Assembly (NCBI GenBank): GCA_002803225.1
Contig: NXFV01001445.1
Coordinates: forward strand, 1-37,605
DNA length: 37,605 nucleotides
DNA from: Gamarada debralockiae
Lineage: Eukaryota; Ascomycota; Leotiomycetes; Helotiales; Hyphodiscaceae
Direction: 5' to 3'
Under the pieces are notes generated by a model. That model saw nothing but the letters and a program-made list of their open reading frames with translations, did no database searches and was not told the DNA's origin. The position numbers and the translations under genes were made by a program. Of this stretch, positions 21,138-30,212 are shown piece by piece. Position 1 is the stretch's first letter. Each line of letters starts with the position of its first letter.

Positions 21138-22641
21138 TCATTCACTCCTTCCCCCTTAATTCCACCCTCACACCACCTCTCCTTCCATTTATTATCACGA
21201 TGACCACGAAAAGCATTATGAGAGAGGGGCGGAAACGGATTTTGTATTTTGTCGACAGGGCGGGGAGTAGGGAGAGGGGGGGTCTGGTTTTAGGAAACGG
21301 AGATACATTTTTGTCGTTGGCATTGCATAGCGTAGTTTTTGCTTGTTTGGGATAGGCTGTCTGATCTATGTTTTTATGTGCCTTTGTGTGTGTTCCTTCT
21401 CTTCTATAGACGAGATTTGGGAATTTATTCATTGTTCGTTCTGGAAACGACAGGGCTACAGGACTGTTTGTTTGGAGTATACCCCTTTTTGTGGTGTTTA
21501 GATTTAGGTTTGTTGAATGAATCTGATGAGATGAGATTAAGACTGTTGGTTAATTCGTGATCGCGCAGTGATTGTGGGAACCTATTTCTTTTATTTTGAC
21601 ATCGCAATTGGTTACTAAAGGCTGGTTTTAATATATCTTCATTTATAATATCCATTAAGTTTTCTAAGCTATAGGTTTTTTTTTTTAAAAAAAAAAAAAA
21701 AAACAAAATAAATAAAATAAAAGATATATATATAACGTAGCCCTATTTAAATTAAAATAGGCCTCTCACCGAGGAAATCATTTTTCGAGATTTTTGTTTT
21801 TTTCGACCAGAACTCCGCCAACTCACTCTTTTCGCTCCTTCCTTAGGAAAAACGCTCATTAGGGCCTATATTTCATTAGGAAAATAGTGCACCACCTCCC
21901 AGACTAATGGCCAGCTCCCCAGGAGCTAATTTCGACTCTAGAGCACTATACGAAGCTCCCTTATATTTGCAATTCAACGGCTTGTAGCCGGCCAGGTATA
22001 GACTAGATAAAGGATACTTTACTTAGGGCAACCTAGACAATAAGTGCCCTAGAAAGAAGGCATTTAGATAGGCAGGTATAAGGATCTGGGATATTTTAGG
22101 TATATAAGGAGTAGGAAAGGAAGGGAATAGGGGCATATCTAGGGGCTAGACCCCTAATGTCTAATAGAGGAGGTGTGTGAGGCGGCCATCGTTAGAATAT
22201 TGAATTTGTATTTTAGATATACCCCTACTAACAGCCGCTTTATTGGTCAAAAGTCCAGGCTCTCCTGGCCGTCCTACTGTAGTCTCTGAGTTATACAGGA
22301 TGTTAAAAGGATAAATCAATCAATCAATCTGACGGTCCCTCACGCGTGCACGTGCTAACATCCAGTTCTACGATGTAAAACACGGAGTTCTGGCACACCC
22401 TCAGGCGTGCGCGGGCCAGATTTTCTGTCTTCCGTCGTAGAACATCATAGACTTGGCCCAGTAGTAGGAGTAGGGTAGAGAGTCCTGATGCTTGTGAAGG
22501 TAGGTAGAAGCTAGAGCCTATGAGGGTTGTTGATATACTTCGCATATAGCATCAAATATGCGAAGGTGTAGAACTAAGATGGAATCTATACAAGTCAAAT
22601 TTCTAGGGTAAGTCCAAAGACTTTAACATCGCTCGGGTTAT
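21138..22641. other. AT-rich gene-free block with low-complexity tracts, probable transposon relic
   Basis: The first few hundred bases are probably 3' UTR of the large gene. From about 21600 to 22240 the sequence is AT-rich with a T11A17 run and no usable reading frame. Near 22340-22430 two GC-rich segments resemble each other (CCCTCACGCGTGCACG and CCCTCAGGCGTGCGCG), and GTTCTACGA at 22362 pairs with TCGTAGAAC at 22434. I could not assign a family. Confidence 0.45.
21676..21703. repeat. Homopolymer tract T11A17
   Basis: Eleven T followed by seventeen A on the plus strand, then an A-rich stretch with CAAAATAAATAAAATAAAAG. It could be a poly(A) tail of a non-LTR or retro-copied insertion, simple sequence, or an assembly-prone site. 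Confidence 0.85.
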
Positions 22642-25569
22642 TCATCTCTGTAGACTCCAAATATCAGGAACAACGACGACAAGATTCAAAAGCCCAACAA
22701 GGTAAAATGACAAAGTAAATGCGTTCTGCAAGTCTCCAGGATGTCCATATAGCCAACGGCCAGCGAATATCAGGGGACCAATGTGTAATAACGCTAACGC
22801 AACGAATAATTTCCAAAGTGCCCAGCTGGGCACTGCATACATTCCGTAGCCCACTATCCCGTAATTGCTCTCGAGCTTACCGTTGGTCTTTTTCGGACTG
22901 CGGCCTAGGATGTACTCAATATCCTGGGCGCTGCAGCCAGCGGGATGATGGAAATGATGCATAAGTTTCGTCTCCAAAGTTTTTATGAAGTGATCGCGGG
23001 GATCAAGGTAAGTGAAGCCGTAGTTGGGATTTGTTGGCAAAGGCAGATCTTCCTTGATACAAGCTACGAGCTCTTTGCTACAGTGAATACGTTCAAACTG
23101 CAAACTTATTAGATTGTACCAGCTGATGAAGGAAAAGATCGATTACCATAACGAATTTGATACCACCGCAATCTGTTAAACTGAACCATCGACGGAAACC
23201 TTGGGCAGCCTGATACGAAGACCTCAACTGTGAAGTACTGTGACGTCTTTCAAACTTCGAACAGGTATGTGAAACAGATGCGTCTCGAATTTGTTAGCAT
23301 CAACACACCAATGAAGGTATCGATTTATTGAAAAGTTGGATATGATATTGGCTTGCTGAGCATGTTGAACCATAGCATCCTGGTCATGCGAAGGCTGTGA
23401 TTGTGTATAGAGTGACCTATATCTTTGCGTGATATTGAAAGAAGGGTTCACACTTTGTGCATAGGTGGAAGCTCTAGAAGCTGACGATGACTGAGCGGTA
23501 GTGTGTCTTGGAAGGAGAGGTGGGTTTGAGGAGGTTGAGGTAGCCGCAATACAGCTTTGCGTATGCTTTTGCTGAGCTGGTGGGAAGGTCGACGCAAAGC
23601 TCAGCACCGCATTCCTATTATTTAGGGTCAGTAAACTCAGGAGGTTGCCACTTCCATATGATGTTAACGGTATTACTTACACAATTCCAGGAAATTCTTG
23701 TGTGACCCATGGAACAAGGAACCTTCCTTGGTTGCAGTGGCCACCAGATTATAGGATTTCTCAAGCACATCTCTGCCATTTCTTTGGCTCGATCAACAAT
23801 CCCAGGACGAGAGACGAGTGTCCAAGGTGTGAAACGGATAGTTTTACCATTGTCTATTAGAACGGTAGGGGTATCTAAAGATAGATAATCGTCACGGACC
23901 GCATCCTCATCTGCATCTAGTGCAGCCGTGCGCTGGTCGGCGACACATTCTGTATTGGGAGTTCCTCTAGGAATAGAACTTTCGTTATGTTTGGATGACG
24001 GACCTCCTTTCTTGTCCACGACAGGTTTAAGGCGACTTGTTTCCGGGAGAGGATATACAAAATCCGAGAGTCTTTGTCGCAGCATTAGGAGAGCATAGGA
24101 CGATAGTATGAAGTCTTTGATATGCGCAAAAGATGGTAGGCCATCTAAACCAGAATCAGAGTCAGACGTATCATCTTCATCTGAATCCTGATTGGCAGTA
24201 TCCGCAGCCTCGTCCTGATCCCTTGATAGTACGGAACCATTATTCCACTTCCGAATGAGTTGGTCCAGTTCGTCTTTTCTGCTGTTCTCAGACTCCATCC
24301 ATGATTTTATGAGCTTTCCATTCTCATTCTCTGGTTCGAAGTTCCTCCGAATGCTACCCGCAATATATCTAGCGCGGGATCGGACTAGTTGAACAGCGTG
24401 TCGATGAAGAGGAGTCTGCGCCTCCTTTTGCAAATTCTTGGAGTTCGATTTCAATAAACGTCGGAAATTATTTTGAAATCGATCCGGTCCGATCTTTGAA
24501 TTCTGCAAAGCTGCTGAATATAGCGGGCTGAGGATTTCATCGTTGAGAAATAAAAAGACTAGCTCTGCTGTTGTAGCTAAGGATTCTTCGGCGGAAAGCT
24601 GAGATAGAGAAGATCCAGCGGATACATCAGAGAAGACTGATGGTGTATAGGAACATCCCGTCGGCGATTCATTATGTGGCTGATAGTCACCTTCATTTTC
24701 ATTCAAAGCGTCTCTGATGGCCTCGTCCATGCTGTTGGTGTCGTCAACTTCGACGGCGCGTTGAGCCAGTGCATGTGCAAGCATACATAGAACCTCCGCT
24801 CTCTTCGGATCATTGTCACCGATACATTTAAGAGCCTCTCGCGACAGGTTGATGGAGCGTCTAAGGTCCTCGGGGTCGCCTTTCTCACTCTGTTCATATC
24901 GCCTCAGCAAGCCGGCGGAAAGGTTACTGAGCCAGGTCGGCCGCGCCCCCTGGCTCTCCTGTTGCGACACAGCCTCGATCAGTTTGTCCAGATACCTATG
25001 GCTCGGTTTAAGTCTGCTAATGACCCCGTAGTTAGGGATCGCTCTTCAAGCCTTCCACTCAGGGTGTTTAGTATGTGAACAGCGTCGCTTGGTTCCTCCA
25101 CGATGGCCCCTTTTTCTTGACTAAGAATGGCGCCCGCTTGTGGAGAAGTAGCTACTGCTTCTTCCGCGAGCTCGATTGACTTGTTCAGGTCGTCGGGCTG
25201 CCCTCGACTATTATATCGGAGCCCCAGGAGTATTGCATAGTTGTTCGCTCGCTTGCTTAGAACGGCATCATCCTTGGACGTGCTGTCGTAAAGTTTCTTC
25301 GCAAGGAAGATCGCACTGTCAAGGACTTCTTCAGTGTTTGTTGGAGGGTTTGTTACAGGTCTTGGTGCAAGGTATTGTTCTGTGAGACAAGCGACAAGCC
25401 TGGATTCCATATTGGCGCGGTCGGGATGACCCTCTGGCAAGTTGTTGATATACTCTTTACAATACCTGACAGCATCATCGATGTTGTCAACGTCTCCTTC
25501 CCTCAACCATTTCCTATAAAAGTATTCCGCCATTTGATCACGCAGCTCCATCGGATCGATCCCGGCCAT
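22642..25569 (-). pseudogene. TPR protein with C-terminal membrane module, several frame breaks
   Basis: From an ATG at 25569 (MAGIDPMELRDQM) the first part holds TPR-like helical repeats of the type seen in fungal NLR/CHAT-TPR proteins (NIDDAVRYCKEY, DLNKSIELAEEAV, DLRRSINLSREALKC). A serine-rich and acidic linker (DSDEDDTSDSDSG) follows, then a conserved segment with LVRSRARYIAGSIRRNF and, across an intron at 23680-23615, the cysteine motif HTRISWNC-ECG. After a Ser/Thr linker come HLFHIPVRSL and GFRRWFSLTDCGGIKFVM, an intron at 23146-23098, and a C-terminus with two hydrophobic helices (LWKLFVALALLHIGPLIFAG; LSFYLVGLLNLVVVV). The reading frame breaks near 25000, within 23470-23600, and near 23229. 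This order matches an uncharacterised fungal family I know only by pattern. A second ATG at 25636 starts a Ser/Asp-rich frame that might be the true N-terminus with another break. Confidence 0.75.
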
Positions 25570-25639
25570 CTGAAGCCTGGGACGACTGCTGGCTGGTAGG
25601 CGAATCGCTGCGATCTGGAGGAGTTGCAACGGACATCTT

Positions 25640-26480
25640 TGGTCACTCGTCTCGTTGGCAACAGGAAAAATAGTTGGATGTTCTGGGGAAGTTCAGCCGC
25701 GCGCAGAAAACCTGAATCCCATAGCTTCGGCAAAGCTGAACCCCCCAACAGCATTCAATTCCCTTATTGGGTATTCTCGTCCGCTACGGTTTCGGCAGTT
25801 TCCGAAATAGCCCATGTGCGTTCAGTGTGTAGGTATTCCGTACATGTACTTAATATCTCGCACCTTACCGCTTGGGAAGATAAATAAGTGTAAGGCTGGC
25901 TTCTCATGGAGCATTGTGGCTACATGCAGCACTGTGATTTGATAACATCTCTCTCCTCAACCTCGCACAGCCGAAGGTACCAGTACATATCAGTACCAGA
26001 AGGCAGGAATTCCCCCGTTGTCGGGCCACCTCGGATCTCTGTCTCATAGAAACCGGGCAATTGTGCATATGCAGCCAGCCCATTTGCAAGGCTGTGGTAC
26101 CCAACTTTGTGGTGGGGCCTTCTTTCCCCATAATCGTCTGCCCAAGCCTGGCCGCCATTTGAATCGGCTCCATTTCGATTTCCATCCACCCAACACCTGA
26201 CTGGATTGCGCTCGACTACCGATGGACCATTCTCACAGAAGAGCGCGAGGTTACCTGCATTTGGCAGCAACCATGACGAGCTGCGTCCCCATAAAGGAGG
26301 AGCATCGCGTCTTGTGTGGCGGCTTTCCAAATCATCACGGCCACTTCATGCCACGGTAGAAACTCTTCCACTAGGCCTTCAGAACAACGTTGATGAATTC
26401 CGGCTCTTAAGCGAGACTTCGGCCGGCACCAACCAAACAAAACAAGTCTGAGATCCTTGCTAATGCTTGGCTCTAAGCAC
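25640..26480. other. Intergenic, no gene supported
   Basis: Overlapping frames on both strands (for example 25920-26330 minus) have no recognisable motif. The region is upstream of the TPR gene and probably contains its promoter. Confidence 0.4.
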
Positions 26481-26482
26481 GA

Positions 26483-26806
26483 TTATTGTTCAAAGTGCGA
26501 TTCACTGACTCGTGATGGGTTCACATAATACACATGTTGATGAGTCTTAGAATTTAGAATAAGTGATCTAAAAGTTGGCTTATGTATATAGCCTAGGCTG
26601 CTTTTGAGGCATTGGAGATTGATACCTAAGCAATATTCACACAGTGCGTCATCATTGGATTCTTCTGTTGATAACTTATCCAATAATGAAGCTATGATTG
26701 GATCCTGTAGTAAAGAATAGTATCTTAGAGCCGTAGGCTCGTGTGGCTCCGAGGGGAAAATCAGTTGCCGCTGATTTGCACTCCAAGGGTTAGGTGGTAC
26801 GAGCAT
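26483..26806 (-). pseudogene. HET-like N-terminal fragment
   Basis: From the ATG at 26806 (MLVPPNPWSANQ...) the frame runs 107 codons to a stop. Its second half reads LCEYCLGINLQCLKSSLGYI followed by HKPTFRSLILNSKTH, which resembles the leader of fungal HET-domain proteins (a C-x-x-C pair followed by an I/LxL run, GYxHxPSF and a serine-rich turn). The HET core itself (the downstream WxDxxCI region) is absent, so this is either a first exon whose remainder is lost or a chance likeness. HET proteins drive incompatibility-related cell death. The assignment rests on pattern memory only. Confidence 0.35.
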
Positions 26807-26924
26807 TACAAGAACATCAAAAAGCGACTTTTCTTTAACACGTGTCAATCAGTCTATTCCGAACGCCCTATGCATGCATCATGCACCCAAATGCTCGCTG
26901 ATACAAAATAATCATATATGCATG

Positions 26925-29316
26925 TTACCAATGCAAACATCCGCAATCCCCCCTCCCTCCTCCCCTCCTCCACCCTCTCAGAGTATTCGGACACCTCCAC
27001 GCCACCTCTATCGTCGAGCACTGCAGCAGAATGCCCCATAGCCTCTCAATCGTATATCCCAAATACGGTTTCTCCAAACTATCTTCTTCGCCAAACACCC
27101 ATTTCCCATTCTTTTTCGACGGGAGTTTATCCTTGTCATGCGCCCAAGCGTTCCCCATATCTGGGTTAACCAGCGCGTCATACAACATCTGCCAAACATC
27201 TCGTCCCAGACCCCTTATGCGGTCCGCAGAAACGACGAAATTGTTGCCGTATGTGAGGAGCACGGATTTGCAGGGTGTGGAGCCTGGGCGAGCCGCACCC
27301 CACATTGATGGAATGAGGTGAAAGGTGTCCTGCCACCCACGCGTATCGGAGCAAGAGCTACATTGGCACGACTCATAGTCGCCAAGGTTGAGAAAGGAGG
27401 TCACCGGTTCCGCGGCGCGGGTGGACTGGATAGGGAGGGTAGGAATGAAGTAGTCGTCGAAGCGGGACTTGATGGAGGACAAGTGGAGAGGAGAGGAGGT
27501 GCTGAGGAAGAGCGTCTGGGAAGGAAGAAAGTCCCACGAGTAGAGGACGTGGTGGAGGAAGGTGGCTGCTACGCCGCCGGTATTGTGGAGCACTACGCTG
27601 GTTAATGGGCCAGTGAAGGAGCCGGTGAAGTTGGAGAAGTTGGTAGTGTTTAGGGATTGATCTTTGGTGTAGATCTTGACACGTGGGTAGTTGGGTTCAA
27701 CTGATTCGAGGGTTGCGAATGTAGAGATTAGGTCGGTGATGGATTGGACTGGGTCGCCATCCGAGTGAGCGATCACGATTTCGAAAAGGTAGGGCTGAGG
27801 CGGGACGTAGGCGCTGTCAAGGGTCGGGCTTTTAGGACCAGTCCAATATTTAAAATTTCTGGCGTATGCGACGTTGACATTCCAGTAGAGAAGGCTGGAG
27901 CTGATGAGAGCAACAAAAATCAAGATGGTTGTCCAGAGGAAGAACGGGAGTTGCCAAGGCTCCGCATTAATCTTTTGTTGTGGCTTGCGCAGAACTCTTG
28001 CAATCAAGTTCATGAGTCTTGGAGGATAGAATCCGATCTGTCTTGGTCCGACACCGACAGCGTACAAGACTGTATAGGCAAGAACTTGAATCCAATCCAC
28101 GAAGTTCTCCTCTCCCAGAAAAATCCCTATACAAGCGATCCAGAAGCTGGCCTGGAGTGTGGCGGCAACCGCGGTCTTTGCCTGTGAGCTGTTTTCTTCC
28201 AAAGCTCCAGGAGCATCTTCTGTTGAGAAGGGATATGCTGAGTTCACCGAACTGTTGAAAACGGTTAGGAGGAGTGCTCCAGGGGTCAGACTTGATAGGA
28301 GGCCCCAGCCACCCCAAGACCAGGCGACTTGAAAAGCCGAGCCGACATCTTCGAACTTGCAGGCAGCGAAGGTTGTAATAATCATCGGTGGAACTCCAAT
28401 CAATAAATATACATACAAGGGACAATCCCAAGTATGCACAGATCCATTTTCGATCCGAGGTCCTATCCTGGGAATCAATTTCGTGATGCTGACGAGGGAG
28501 AGGGCAACGACTGCGAAAGAGAGGCCTTTCAGATTGAGTCGATAATCTTCATATACAGCGAGGAAGACGCAGAAGAACGTAAAAGAAACTCGATGAAGTC
28601 CTTCTCCAGTTGGGCGCTGATCCGACTGAATCAGTCGTGAGGCATTCGCAAGTCGGAAAACCAAGCTGTCCATAACATAAGTGAATATCTGCACGGATAA
28701 GTCAGTACAGCTTCATCATCGCTGGATACTTAAGTCTCACCGGCAGGATGGCGAGGACTGGGAAATTGGTATAATTCTGGAGAGCCTCGGCCGCGCATAT
28801 CGTTGCACCCGTCGAGACGATGATATGGAAAAAGAACCTCGAAGCAATCAAGAAATTTTCGAACCAAGTGTACTGGCGCTCCGATACGCATTTCTTTTTT
28901 GGACCCCAGATTTCCTTTAATCTGACGAAAAGAATAGTGACGACAACACCAGAGTATGCAGCGAGTTGCACCAGAAGAACAAAACATATTGCTGCATAGA
29001 CTGTCAGTAGATCCTCATGTGATGATACCGGAAAGTGGGTGAGTTGACTCCTCCGACAATTCCGCGGTGCTTACGATAAGCTGTTCAAACCATCAGCACG
29101 ACCGTCAAGAAATTGACCGTGGAGAATTGAGGAAAACGTACGAAATCCAGTAGTCAATATCCTCCTCCCAACCAAAGTCGAAATCGTAACCAAAATCACC
29201 CACAACGTGGACCTATTCGAGGTACCCGCCTTCCCACGGACGTCAGACCCGTCAACCAAGGTATCCTCAGCCCTAAAGGCCTCCTCCTCATCATCTTCGC
29301 TCTTCCGTTCCTCCAT
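26925..29316 (-). CDS. Membrane protein: triose-phosphate/nucleotide-sugar-transporter-like N-terminus fused to DUF3431
   Basis: Four exons give about 731 residues: 29316-29142, a 6-nt microexon 29080-29075, 28991-28741 and 28688-26925, with introns having GTACGT, GTAAGC and GTGAGA donors. The acidic N-terminus is followed by a helix (LWVILVTISTLVGRR) and GFPYPICFVLLVQLAAY, which mirrors the F-x-YPI motif after helix 1 of DMT-type triose-phosphate transporters. Several more hydrophobic helices follow to about residue 400. The C-terminal half has DUF3431 marks: the strand FEIVIAHSDGD, VVLHNTGGVAATFLHHVLYS with WDFLPSQTLFLST, then NNFVVSADRIRG and a C-terminal LGYTIERLWGILL. DUF3431 is of unknown function; the order here suggests an endomembrane protein with a lumenal or extracellular domain (NxT/S sites at NTTNFSNFTGS). 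The last 25 residues are low-complexity, so the 3' end may differ. Confidence 0.8.
29075..29080 (-). other. Probable 6-nt microexon (CTTATC) of the transporter-DUF3431 gene
   Basis: CTTATC lies between a TTTGAACAG acceptor and a GTAAGC donor. Joined to the flanking exons it gives TTT C-CT TAT C-CA ATA (F-P-Y-P-I). Skipping it keeps the frame but gives F-P-I, losing the tyrosine of the family's F-x-YPI motif. Confidence 0.65.
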
Positions 29317-30212
29317 TTCCGTCTCTCAATCTCGCCTCGCTCAAACAAACAATCAAACAATCAAACAATCAATTAATTGAGTGAGTGGTAGCATCGATTC
29401 CACTTGGCTCCAGACCCTCTTTTCACCATCAAGAAAATAGACGACAAAGTGTACTTTAGGGTCGAGGCTGAGTGACTTTAGGCTCTCAATCCCACGCCGC
29501 TTGTTTCAGGCCCGCATGCGCGTTGCCATTGGTGATTGAAATCTCATGGGGCGAATGGGAGATCGGAGAGTGGAAAGTGCGACTGGGATACAGCGAATGA
29601 AAGCGGAAGGAAGATTGGATGCCCCTGTAAATGTCCGGCACGAACGCGTCACCCCAGGGGGAAGTAAAACTGAAACCTTAAAATTTTGTCTTGGCGAAGG
29701 TGGCCTTTTGAGAGATGTGATGACAGACCGTATTGTCGCACAGTGCAGGCAGATGAAAGGAATTGAAGAGCACTTGAAGATGATTGATTTGTCGCGAGAC
29801 ACGGAGCCAGGGCGCCAGGAATGAGACGATATCCTTTTTGATTCTTATTTCTCCGCCTTGTCATTCAACAATTCTTCAGATTTCAAATGGCTCAATCGTT
29901 CATCATTTCAAAATCTCTTCAAGACATCTCCGTCTTGACCCTATTACTCGTACTCCTACATGACTTCCAAGTCCGCTTCGAAAGAACAAACGCCAAACCA
30001 AATGCTGCTGTTATACAAGGTTCCCCTTTCTTGCATCTTCCAGATGGCCCTTTCCATCAACCCACCATATAAACGCCACCCCAAAATGCATTCGTCGTCG
30101 CTTCCCAATACCTTGAACTGCCACTTGATTTCCCCTTCAAATCCTCTTTCTTGAACTCCGCCTTGACGTCTTATCTTTTCCACGATTCACGTTTAAATGA
30201 TTCCCCTTCCCT
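29317..30212. promoter_or_regulatory. Intergenic: promoter of the transporter gene and 3' region of cyk3
   Basis: About 0.9 kb between two minus-strand genes. A short tandem repeat of CAAACAAT/CAATCAAA units at about 29341-29372 lies just upstream of the transporter start. Frames in this region lack protein-like features. Confidence 0.5.

Noticed and set aside
22240..22300. A KSPGSPGRPT-like peptide suggesting another mariner helix-turn-helix
   Set aside because: Only a few residues match the GRPT linker and no other transposase motif or inverted repeat is nearby.
23645..23860. Plus-strand frame antisense to the TPR gene
   Set aside because: It is a shadow of the conserved LIDNGKTIRFTPW...IIWWPL coding region on the minus strand.
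25920..26330. Minus-strand frame of 136 residues upstream of the TPR gene
   Set aside because: Rich in Trp, Gly and Arg without any domain pattern, and overlapped by frames on both strands. Not supportable as a gene.
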